A stretch of DNA of 62,631 nucleotides, taken from assembly GCA_030706385.1 (NCBI GenBank), contig JAUZOQ010000007.1:1-62631 (forward strand). Direction: 5' to 3'. Shown here in pieces: positions 43,616-50,950 of this stretch (the first letter of the stretch is position 1; each line of letters begins with the position of its first letter). The notes under the pieces are model-generated. The model worked only from the letters and a program-made list of their open reading frames with translations. It was not told the DNA's origin and did no database searches. A program made the position numbers and the translations under genes. This DNA is from Bacteroidota bacterium. Its GTDB lineage: Bacteria > Bacteroidota > Ignavibacteria > Palsa-1295.

Positions 43616-45480
43616 CGATTTTCTTCTCTGCGGGCAGGACGCTGACGGTTCGGGCGTCTCTGATTGTTCCGATTTCCGCCTCTGCCTCGATCGTTGTATC
43701 GATTTTCCTTACGCCTTGGCGCGCCATTTGATTGCGGAGCCTCTGCGACTTCAGGAACAGGTTTTTGGCCGAGGTATTCCGGGGTGATATCTTTGCCGGT
43801 TGAATCGAAGAATCGGAATTCATCTCCTCGAAGCGAATCGTCATTAATGAGTTTAGGTCGAACGTGAGTTCTCATCTTCATCTTTCTCCATGTTGAGAAA
43901 AAGCCATGGGTCAGAGGTTCATGAAGCAGCGGATGCACTCGAAGCGAGAGGGCGCCTCCGGGGCCTTCGGTTTTGAAGCGTTCAAGCCAACGTTCGATCT
44001 GGTGAACGACACTGGATTGCGAGACGAGCATTCCGGTTCCGCCACATGCAGAGCATTGATCGCTCATGGTCTCACCGAGCGATTGTCTGATGCGTTGACG
44101 GGTGATCTGCATCAATCCAAAATCTGTGAGTGGAAGAATCGAGGATTTCGCACGATCGCGACGTAATTCTTTCTTCATCTCATCGTAGACTTTCTTCTTA
44201 TTTCGTTCATCGATCATGTCAATGAAATCGACTACGATGATTCCGCCAATATCGCGCAGTCTCAACTGTCTGGCGATCTCCCGAGCTGATTCAAGATTCG
44301 TTTTCAGCGAATTCAACTCCTGCTCTCGGCGTGCGGCATAACGACCGGAGTTAACATCGATAACGACCATGGCTTCGGTTTTCTCGATGAAGAGATATCC
44401 GCCCGATGGCAAAACGACTTTTCGAGACATTGTTTGCTCAATCTCTTCTTCGATACCAAGCGCATCAAAAACCGGAGCACTCTCTTTGTAAAGTTCAACA
44501 GTGCCGGCGAGGTTTGGCGAAGCCCATTGAATATAATCCAGAACTTCGCGATACATTTTCTTATCATCGACGACGATCTTCGTGATATCGTTGCTGAAAA
44601 GATCTCGCAACACGCTATTGGTGATATTCGTATCTTGAAAAGCAAGCAAAGGCGGCTCTTTGTCCTTGATCTTTTTCTGGATCTCATTCCAGTCATTCAA
44701 GATATTCTGCAAATCTTCGCGCAAGGCAGATTCTTCTTTGTTCTCCGCAACAGTACGGATGATGACGCCTACATCCTTCGGCTTCAGCGAACGAATGACC
44801 TTCCGTAATCTGCGGCGCTCTCGAACGGAAAAGACCTTCTTACTGATGCCAATACCCGGTTCAAAAGGAACGAGGACGAGAAATCTTCCCGGTAGAGAAA
44901 TGCGGCTAGTAACGCGAACACCCTTATTAGCAAAGGCTTCTCGTGTTACTTGCACTAAAATGTTCTGCCCCGGTTCAATGTCAATGTTCGGCATTTCCAA
45001 AGTGGAAAACGCCCTGCGTGGCCCTTTTTGCTGCGGTGGCTTAGGTGTCTCCCGCCGCGTCTCAGCGCGTGCTGGAGCTTCTTCCTGGCTACTCTTGAGC
45101 CTAAGCTGAGGCGGGCCGTCGTTCGCAGCAACTGCTGGTTCAGCGCCCTCTTCTTCATCAAAATCATCATCTTCAGAATCGTCATCATCATCACGCATAT
45201 CGGCGCCTTCAGAGGACAGAAATGACATTGAACCGTCAAATGAATCACCGACATCGGAGAAGTGCAGAAAAGCGTCTTGTGAAAGACCCACATTGATGAA
45301 TGCAGCGTTCATCCCCGGAATCACCTTCGCAACCTTACCGAGGAATATTTCGCCCACGTGGCGGACTGTCTCAGGGTTTTCGACAAAGAGTTCAACGAGA
45401 CGTCCGTTCTCAGTAATTGCGATGCGGACCTCATTCTCTTGCCGGGCATTAATAATTATTTCTTTCCGAAATTGAATCAT
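43612..45480 (-). CDS. rng: Ribonuclease G/E family endoribonuclease
   Basis: Cuts single-stranded A/U-rich RNA in mRNA decay and rRNA processing. ATG 45480 (MIQFRKEIIINARQ) chosen as the family start. The S1 domain (GKVAKVIPGMNAAFINVG ... DAFLHFSD) is interrupted by an acidic, disordered insert of about 80 residues (DDDDDSEDDDFDEEEGAEP ...) before it resumes at GQNILVQVTREAFANKG. Catalytic Asp residues lie in VVIDVNSGR and VVDFIDMI; the zinc-link is CSACGGTG. The tail is Arg/Asn-rich (RGRGGNRNNQRRPNRQRPARR), likely RNA-binding. A stable hairpin lies in its leader. Confidence 0.92.
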   Translation of the reverse strand: MIQFRKEIIINARQENEVRIAITENGRLVELFVENPETVRHVGEIFLGKVAKVIPGMNAAFINVGLSQDAFLHFSDVGDSFDGSMSFLSSEGADMRDDDDDSEDDDFDEEEGAEPAVAANDGPPQLRLKSSQEEAPARAETRRETPKPPQQKGPRRAFSTLEMPNIDIEPGQNILVQVTREAFANKGVRVTSRISLPGRFLVLVPFEPGIGISKKVFSVRERRRLRKVIRSLKPKDVGVIIRTVAENKEESALREDLQNILNDWNEIQKKIKDKEPPLLAFQDTNITNSVLRDLFSNDITKIVVDDKKMYREVLDYIQWASPNLAGTVELYKESAPVFDALGIEEEIEQTMSRKVVLPSGGYLFIEKTEAMVVIDVNSGRYAARREQELNSLKTNLESAREIARQLRLRDIGGIIVVDFIDMIDERNKKKVYDEMKKELRRDRAKSSILPLTDFGLMQITRQRIRQSLGETMSDQCSACGGTGMLVSQSSVVHQIERWLERFKTEGPGGALSLRVHPLLHEPLTHGFFSTWRKMKMRTHVRPKLINDDSLRGDEFRFFDSTGKDITPEYLGQKPVPEVAEAPQSNGAPRRKENRYNDRGRGGNRNNQRRPNRQRPARREENR

Positions 45481-45498
45481 AACATTATAGAGCAATCT

Positions 45499-45524
45499 CT
45501 TCCGTTCATTGAGATGAGCGGAAG
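45499..45524 (-). promoter_or_regulatory. Hairpin in the 5' leader of the RNase G/E gene
   Basis: An 11-bp stem (45499-45509 with 45514-45524, one T.G wobble on the plus strand, loop TGAG/CTCA) located 18 bases upstream of the ATG at 45480. In proteobacteria the rne leader hairpin senses RNase E activity and destabilises its own mRNA; a similar function here is an inference from position. Confidence 0.5.
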
Positions 45525-45565
45525 AAGTGTTGAGTGATTCCTGCAGTCAGTTTCGGATGAGGAGC

Positions 45566-45581
45566 GACGTATAATTACGTC
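45566..45581. promoter_or_regulatory. Palindrome GACGTA-TAAT-TACGTC upstream of RNase G/E gene
   Basis: A 16-bp fully symmetrical sequence about 85 bases upstream of the rng ATG. Shape and position suit an operator, but no regulator is linked to it. Confidence 0.3.
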
Positions 45582-45997
45582 TTGTTCAATCCCAGTGGTC
45601 GATCATGCCGCACATAATGTTGCGGCCAGACTAAAGGTGTGGAAGTCCTTATCAAAGATAGGCGTAAACGAGAAAAAGGCAAGCACGGGAATTGCGATTG
45701 CAACTGAGCGGGCACAGAGCCTATCAGAGCAAAACGCGTCTGAAGATTCTCCGAAAGACGATTGTCGACGGAGTAAATCCTTTTTGTGACGAAGACACGA
45801 CGCTGTGCTAACCGGACGATACCGACACAGAGGGTGGCGATCACAAAGGGCAAAAGCACTTGCATTAAAACTATATTCACTTGTGAGCTGGACTTTCCTG
45901 AAGAGTCTGCCGCCAGGATTGATCAAGGCTTCAGGTACTCTTTTGAACTTTGCTAAGAACCTTCCCGGAGATTATTCAACTCTTTCTGATAAAACAA

Positions 45998-46054
45998 GTC
46001 CGGAAAGCACTTAGACTGTTATTCATCCTTTGGCTTTCCGGACAACAAGTCCGG
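45998..46054. repeat. Mutually exclusive inverted repeats (GTCCGGAAAGC / GCTTTCCGGAC / GTCCGG)
   Basis: Perfect 11-bp inverted repeat: GTCCGGAAAGC (45998-46008) with GCTTTCCGGAC (46033-46043). The second arm also pairs with GTCCGG at 46049-46054 (CCGGAC-AACAA-GTCCGG, 46038-46054). The two hairpins share bases 46038-46043, so only one can form at a time. Confidence 0.55.
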
Positions 46055-46321
46055 GGATAAGCCATAATAGCAGGTTTTAAATAAAATTTGTTAATTCTTG
46101 CTGAAGAAATGCCTAACCTTAGAAAAAAAGTTAGTTACACAATGCAATCTCGCCAGCAACTATAATTAAACAACTTCTCCGGACAAAGAATCCATAAAAA
46201 AACTTGCCTGGAAGACCGAACGCAGGGAAATGATGCTCCGGTGGATTCAGTGGGATGGTTATTGGGTTAAGCTATTGACATAAAATGAGTTAACCGCTGA
46301 ACCGACGACAATAAAATAAAT

Positions 46322-46422
46322 GGGACCAAGCTGACCACGTCACACACAAACAATCGCTGAGAGCTGCTTCCTTCCGGACCTGACTCGGTTGGGCGCGTCT
46401 GCATTGCATGGGACTTGGTCCC
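46322..46422 (-). ncRNA. ffs: Signal recognition particle RNA (4.5S-like)
   Basis: The minus strand carries the near-invariant SRP RNA core GTCAGGTCCGGAAGGAAGCA(GC) with its tetraloop and asymmetric loop, enclosed by a terminal helix GGGACCAAG ... CTTGGTCCC. Total 101 nt, the short bacterial form without Alu domain. With Ffh it binds signal sequences of nascent membrane proteins. The RNA is followed on the minus strand by ATTTATTTTATT, so its closing helix likely doubles as the terminator. Confidence 0.95.
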
Positions 46423-46505
46423 AAAACTTTGTAGATTCACCAATTTGTTGGGGCGGGAAAACAGACCACTCCGTTCGGGCGTTCCATTTTAGCCAAATGT
46501 ATAGA

Positions 46506-47222
46506 TTATTTTCCCTCTGTTCCTGGATTCATGTGGCTTGGATCGAATCGAGAGACTTGGATGTCGGAAGGAACAATGAACATAGAGTCGTCAAGCTTCA
46601 TCGGCTCTGCCTTCGCAAACTCGTTGGTTAATTGCGTCATTCCATTCTGTTTCATTTCAATCCGAACAGGTGCATAACCCGCATTGAAGAGAACCATGAA
46701 GGCATCGCTTTTGACACCTGTAGCCTTCATCCCTGCATCGATACAATTTCGAATCGCGGCAGAAAGTCCTTTTGGATAGTCTTTCGTAAGCCACATATCC
46801 ATCTCCTCAAGAGAATCTACTTGCATAGTGAAAAGCTCGCACTTATAATCGCCAATCTTCTCTGTCTTTCCCGTTTGCTTAGGCTCGTATTTGGGAAGAT
46901 TTAATTTCTTGACGGCAGAGTCAATTGTCGACTGATCGATTCGCATGCCCACTTTTTGGGCCTCCATAACGATAATTTGTGTTCCGGCCTTTGTATCAGT
47001 GTAGATGCTCATTCGTCCCTGCTTTGGATCGTCGGCAGTTTGCAGCACCTTATCTCCTTTGACCGTATAGCTCATATCGATCTTTTGATTTCCTAACATC
47101 GGTGATGTCATTTGCATGGTGATCACACCTTCGAAAGCCTGTGCCTGAACCAAGGAGGGCAGCGAAAATAACGAGCAGACAAGGATCAGCGAAAGCCGAG
47201 AGAAATGTAAATTGTGGCGCAT
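46506..47222 (-). CDS. DUF4412-type exported protein
   Basis: ATG 47222 begins a signal peptide (LSLILVCSLFSLPSLVQAQ). Mature 215 residues: FEGVITMQMTSPMLGNQKIDMSYTVKGDKV, then KIGDYKCELFTMQV, and KLDDSMFIVPSDIQVSRFDP. This is the beta-sandwich DUF4412 fold (LolA/LolB-like shape) common in Bacteroidota, function unknown. Stands alone between the SRP RNA and the MFS gene. Confidence 0.75.
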   Translation of the reverse strand: MRHNLHFSRLSLILVCSLFSLPSLVQAQAFEGVITMQMTSPMLGNQKIDMSYTVKGDKVLQTADDPKQGRMSIYTDTKAGTQIIVMEAQKVGMRIDQSTIDSAVKKLNLPKYEPKQTGKTEKIGDYKCELFTMQVDSLEEMDMWLTKDYPKGLSAAIRNCIDAGMKATGVKSDAFMVLFNAGYAPVRIEMKQNGMTQLTNEFAKAEPMKLDDSMFIVPSDIQVSRFDPSHMNPGTEGK

Positions 47223-47459
47223 GAGCAAAGAATGAATTGAGTATTATCGTTTTTTGAGTAACCGTATTGTTTTCTCTAAAGTGCCGACGACAGTGTTCCG
47301 GCCCTCGTCTGCTTTAGCTATTGCGTTGAAGATGCCCAGGTTGGGGAAAGCTAATTTCCGGTGGCAAGGGGTTGGATTGTCAAAACATTACTGAATCAAA
47401 ATTCCTGAATTTATGTATTTCAACCTTCAATTTTTCTTCGAGTTCAAGGCAGATTTTTT

Positions 47460-48656
47460 ATGTTTAAGAATAAAGCGCTGATTCCGATATTCATCGTTGT
47501 CTTTGTGGATCTTCTCGGGTTCTCAATCATTTTGCCATTGCTCCCATTCTATGCGCTGAAGTTTGATGTCAGCGCCGAAATGATTGGAATGATTGCAGCA
47601 GTCTATTCGGTCTGCCAATTTGCAGCTTCGCCGATATTGGGTGCACTGAGCGATAGATACGGTCGCCGTCCCATACTCATCTATTCCCAATTTGGCTCAA
47701 TGGCCGGTTTCCTTCTTCTTGCACTGGCTGGAAATATTTGGATCATCGTTCTCTCGCGTTTTGTCGATGGGATCAGTGGCGGCAATATCACCATAGCTTC
47801 TGCCTATGTGGCCGATGTCAGCGAGCCCAAGGATCGGGCATCCGCTATGGCACTGATCGGCGTTGCATTCGGCCTTGGCTTCCTCTTCGGACCTCTGATC
47901 GGAGGCGAGCTATCAGGACTATGGGGAATGGCAGCTCCGGCATACGCAGCAGCTTTTCTTGCATTCTCCAGCATGACACTTTCCATTTTTTATCTCAAAG
48001 AACCACAGGTGCACCGCTCAATTGAAGGAAGAAAACGCGGACTTGCTTATTATACAGATGCATTCAATTATTTTAAGATCAAGAACCTGCGGACGATGCT
48101 GACGATCTTCTTTTTCTTTGCGCTTCCATTCTCACTCTACGTTTCGATGTTCTCTCTGTATGCGCATCTTGAATTGAGTTTTAACGAGCGCGAAGTCGGC
48201 CGATTTCTTGCATACGTCGGATTGCTTGGCATCATATGGCAAGGAGGGGTTATTCGCCCACTGGTGAAAAAGATCGGAGAGCTTTCGCTTTTGCGTTATG
48301 GACTCGCAGCTATGGCTACCGGCCTTCTGGGCTTGGTGCTTGCGGATAATTGGCAACAACTTGCTCTTGTGGCGCTCGTCTTTTCGTTCGGCACCGGCGT
48401 TACTCGCGTCGTCCTTTCAAGCCTCGTCAGCCAAATGGCTCCGCCGGATAAGAAAGGTGGCGTTATCGGAGTTTCTTCAAGCATAGAGAGTCTCACCCGA
48501 ATCATTGGGCCGATCTTGGGAGGATGGGTAATTGGGACGATTCACCCGAACTACATCGGATACATCGGTGGAGCACTGGCAGCCGTTGGTTTTTGGCTGG
48601 CATTCACGGTGCACCGTGACTCTAAGAAATTGGAATCCGAAATGATCATTGATTGA
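47460..48656 (+). CDS. MFS transporter, TetA/drug-exporter type (DHA1)
   Basis: 398 residues, twelve predicted helices. Motif A GALSDRYGRRP between TM2 and TM3, motif B LSRFVDGISGG in TM4 and motif C GLGFLFGPLIGGELS in TM5, typical of proton-coupled drug antiporters related to TetA. Substrate unknown; no linked TetR-type regulator. Start ATG 47460. Confidence 0.88.
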   Translation: MFKNKALIPIFIVVFVDLLGFSIILPLLPFYALKFDVSAEMIGMIAAVYSVCQFAASPILGALSDRYGRRPILIYSQFGSMAGFLLLALAGNIWIIVLSRFVDGISGGNITIASAYVADVSEPKDRASAMALIGVAFGLGFLFGPLIGGELSGLWGMAAPAYAAAFLAFSSMTLSIFYLKEPQVHRSIEGRKRGLAYYTDAFNYFKIKNLRTMLTIFFFFALPFSLYVSMFSLYAHLELSFNEREVGRFLAYVGLLGIIWQGGVIRPLVKKIGELSLLRYGLAAMATGLLGLVLADNWQQLALVALVFSFGTGVTRVVLSSLVSQMAPPDKKGGVIGVSSSIESLTRIIGPILGGWVIGTIHPNYIGYIGGALAAVGFWLAFTVHRDSKKLESEMIID

Positions 48657-48663
48657 CGCTTAC

Positions 48664-49137
48664 TCACTCGGACTGAAGTTGACAGACGGCGTAGGCTGCA
48701 ATTCCTTCCTCCCGTCCGACAAATCCAATTCTCTCACTCGTTGTTGCCTTCACGGAAATCTTCGTGATATCTAGCCCTAGCGCTTCCGCAACGTTTTTTC
48801 TCATTGCACCGATTGAGGCAAGAAGTTTCGGGCGTTCCAAAACGACCGTGGAATCAATATTGACGATTCGTGCACCAGTCCCTTCAATCATCTTCGCCAC
48901 TTTTCTTAGGAGCTCGATGCTGGATGCATTCTTGTGCTGCGGATCAGTATCTGGAAAATGAGCACCGATATCTCCCAAAGCCTTTGCGCCGAGCAGGGCA
49001 TCGATTATGGCATGAACGAGGACGTCACCGTCAGAATGTGCGACCGTTCCAACCGGTGAATCCGGAAAATGTACTCCACCTATAATGAGACTTTCTCCCG
49101 GGGCAAGCCTATGGATATCGTAACCGAAGCCAATCAT
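48664..49137 (-). CDS. ispF: 2-C-methyl-D-erythritol 2,4-cyclodiphosphate synthase
   Basis: MEP-pathway enzyme for isoprenoid precursors. ATG 49137 begins MIGFGYDIHRLAPGE. Zinc ligands in DIHRL and HSDGDVLVHAIIDALLGA, and C-terminal KATTSERIGFVGREEGIAAYAV. 157 residues, normal length. Convergent with the MFS gene by seven bases. Confidence 0.97.
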   Translation of the reverse strand: MIGFGYDIHRLAPGESLIIGGVHFPDSPVGTVAHSDGDVLVHAIIDALLGAKALGDIGAHFPDTDPQHKNASSIELLRKVAKMIEGTGARIVNIDSTVVLERPKLLASIGAMRKNVAEALGLDITKISVKATTSERIGFVGREEGIAAYAVCQLQSE

Positions 49138-49277
49138 GAATTTCGAATTAAAACGATGAGAACGTATTGGTGATCGAATGTGGTTCGTCCAGACCATCAT
49201 CGCAACTAAGTAATGATACCGAACTAAGCGGAAGGGAGCGCGATTAAGCCGATTTGTGAACCCTCAACTGAAATTTC

Positions 49278-49308
49278 TTTGTTGGCACTGTTAATAAGAG
49301 TATTTTTG
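49278..49308 (+). promoter_or_regulatory. Bacteroidetes-type promoter (TTTG-N19-TATTTTTG) for the 49340 gene cluster
   Basis: TTTG at 49278-49281 and an exact TAnnTTTG box (TATTTTTG, 49301-49308), 19 bases apart. It lies 31 bases before ATG 49340 and faces the unknown gene, ybeY and smg. Confidence 0.7.
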
Positions 49309-49339
49309 TAGTAAACATTTACACACTCTGGACCGAAAG

Positions 49340-49795
49340 ATGCTGTTTCGACAAAAAATCGTGGAAGGGATCGCCGACGCTCTCGATGGCGTTGCGCTTG
49401 CCGGCAAGAAAATGCGCGGACGCACTAATGCATCGGTCTTGGTTTTTCATCCGATGGGAAAGTCAACGGATGCTCCGCTTGTCGAAATAAGCCTGGTGGA
49501 AAGCGATGCGAAATCGAATGTAACGATCCAATCTCCTTTGGGTCTGGTGGAGTTGAATGAGGTCGAGGAAGTTCGGTTATCGGAGTCAACCCGAGAGATT
49601 GCGTTTTTCGGCAAGACGCGGGGTGGGAAGTTGACGATGGTCACGGTCAGTTCTGCTGGAGTCCTCCAGGTATACGGAAATTTATCTCCTTCGTTGGGTG
49701 CCAAAGATTTAACCATGCTTGCACCGGAAGATTTACGCGCAGCAATTGCGTTGAAGATCTTCAGCGGGAAATCTGCCCGACCTAAGAAATCCTGA
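49340..49795 (+). CDS. Protein of unknown function upstream of ybeY
   Basis: 151 residues, cytosolic, no domain recognised. Mixed alpha/beta: VEGIADALDGVALAGKKMRG, VEISLVESDAKSNVTIQSP, EEVRLSESTREIAFFGKTRGG, ending with a basic tail (KIFSGKSARPKKS). It has a clear promoter and lies three bases before ybeY, so it is probably cotranscribed with this rRNA-maturation factor. Possibly translation- or RNA-related by context only. Confidence 0.6.
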   Translation: MLFRQKIVEGIADALDGVALAGKKMRGRTNASVLVFHPMGKSTDAPLVEISLVESDAKSNVTIQSPLGLVELNEVEEVRLSESTREIAFFGKTRGGKLTMVTVSSAGVLQVYGNLSPSLGAKDLTMLAPEDLRAAIALKIFSGKSARPKKS

Positions 49796-49798
49796 TTC

Positions 49799-50284
49799 AT
49801 GGCTGCAAAGCCCAAGAAGGAACTCCAAATAACTATCACAGCATCAAAAGCTGCTGCAAAGAAGTATACTAACTGGCAAGATTACAATAAGTTACTTCAA
49901 GCGTCTGCATTTGAAGTACTGAATTCGGAACTGCCCGGCTTCACCGAAGTGAAACTCACAATTGTTTTATATACCGATGATGAGTTGCTCGAATTGAATC
50001 GGAGGCTTCTTGGGCATGACTTCTACACAGATATCCTGACCTGTGAACTCGAGCGGGAGGGTGCTCTTTTAGAGGCCGAATTGTATTTCAGTCTCGACAG
50101 GGCATCGGAAAATGCCCTACGGTATAAAGTGACACTGCGGAACGAACTTGCCCGTCTTGCGATTCATGGAATACTGCATCTCGCCGGACACGAAGATAGT
50201 GACATAAAGGCGAAGAACCAAATGCGGCAAAAGGAGCGTTTTTTTTTACGACGTTTACAAACCGAACGATCTATCGAATATTGA
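49799..50284 (+). CDS. ybeY: Endoribonuclease YbeY
   Basis: Single-strand endoribonuclease for 16S rRNA 3' processing and ribosome quality control. 161 residues. The metal motif reads HGILHLAGHED: the first two His are kept, while the third ligand position, normally His, is Asp (as in the HGxLHLxGYKD form of Bacteroidota). Also VYTDDELLELNRRLLGHDFYTDILT-type N-terminal region (ILTCEL). Start ATG 49799; smg follows after 14 bases. Confidence 0.92.
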   Translation: MAAKPKKELQITITASKAAAKKYTNWQDYNKLLQASAFEVLNSELPGFTEVKLTIVLYTDDELLELNRRLLGHDFYTDILTCELEREGALLEAELYFSLDRASENALRYKVTLRNELARLAIHGILHLAGHEDSDIKAKNQMRQKERFFLRRLQTERSIEY

Positions 50285-50298
50285 TATTACCTGTTTAG

Positions 50299-50808
50299 AT
50301 GAAAGTTGAAGATGTAAGTTCAAGGGCGCTCAAGGGCACGGGGCGTGTTATGGAAGTGATATTGTTTCTTGTCGGCGAGATGCGCCGGAATAAACAGTTG
50401 GGCGAGATCGATCTTGGCAAGCTTGCCGAAAAAGGCTATACCGAAATGGAGGTTTCAACTGCATTCAGTTGGCTCTTCGATAAGATGGCACTCTCGGTAT
50501 CTCAGTCCAACGTTTCCGATATTTCGCACCAGCCGAAGTTGGGAAATACCCACTTCCGGGTGTACCACGATCTCGAACAATCCTTTCTCTCTTCAGAAGC
50601 GCGAGGATATCTCCTGCAACTTCGTGAGTTAGGCTTGCTCAAGGATTCGGAGATGGAATTGCTCGTCGATCGTCTGTGGTTCATCGGTTTGGATGAAGTC
50701 GGAATTGATAATATCCGAGACTTGGCGGCTGCGATGATTTTCGATTTCGAAGATTCGTCCAGGACGGGAAGCAGGATGATGCTTAATGTAACGGATCGGG
50801 TGCAGTAG
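50299..50808 (+). CDS. smg: Smg-like protein (DUF494)
   Basis: 169 residues matching the Smg/DUF494 pattern: VMEVILFLVGEMRRNKQ, KLAEKGYTEMEVSTAFSWLFD, RVYHDLEQSFLSSEARGYLLQLRELGLL, LLVDRLWFIGLDEVGIDNIRDLAAAMIFDFE. All-helical, function unknown. It lies directly upstream of topA, the same neighbourhood as in E. coli (smg-topA), which supports the assignment. Confidence 0.82.
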   Translation: MKVEDVSSRALKGTGRVMEVILFLVGEMRRNKQLGEIDLGKLAEKGYTEMEVSTAFSWLFDKMALSVSQSNVSDISHQPKLGNTHFRVYHDLEQSFLSSEARGYLLQLRELGLLKDSEMELLVDRLWFIGLDEVGIDNIRDLAAAMIFDFEDSSRTGSRMMLNVTDRVQ

Positions 50809-50821
50809 GGAAAAATTTTAG

Positions 50822-50866
50822 TACTTTTGCACGTAGCGCGAGTGATTACATCAGTAACCTCGCGCT
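50822..50866 (+). promoter_or_regulatory. TACTTTTG box and leader hairpin upstream of topA
   Basis: An exact TAnnTTTG box (50822-50829) is followed by a hairpin with AGCGCGAG (50835-50842) paired to CTCGCGCT (50859-50866) and an inner TTAC/GTAA pairing. It could be a smg terminator (the tail CTTTGTTTATT is only moderately T-rich) or the very 5' end of the topA transcript. A matching -33 TTTG is not found. Confidence 0.5.
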
Positions 50867-50950
50867 CTTTGTTTATTAATTTGGTGCGCTGCGAACGACT
50901 GCAAGTCAATCATCATATAGAATTTGCACCAAAACATTTAGGAATATATA

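Larger units (their letters stand above)
45481..46321. other. 840-base gene-poor region with strong inverted repeats
   Basis: Between the RNase G/E start and the SRP RNA. It contains the rng leader hairpin (45499-45524), a palindrome (45566-45581) and alternative hairpins (45998-46054), and a further TCCGGACAA copy near 46174. Open frames here (such as minus 45575-45880, beginning MNIVLMQVLLPFVIATLCV) have no recognisable relatives or starts with support. I call no gene. Confidence 0.5.

Noticed and set aside
45575..45880. Minus-strand frame of 101 codons with a hydrophobic start (MNIVLMQVLLPFV)
   Set aside because: Remainder has no domain pattern, start region lacks support, and overlapping frames on both strands are equally open.
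45998..46260. RNase P RNA or tmRNA in the gene-poor region
   Set aside because: The conserved RNase P core (GAGGAAAGTCC) and tmRNA ends or tag are absent; only CCGGA-type repeats are seen.
46389..46904. Plus-strand frames opposite the SRP RNA and DUF4412 gene
   Set aside because: Shadows of the SRP RNA and the exported protein, which have clear identities.
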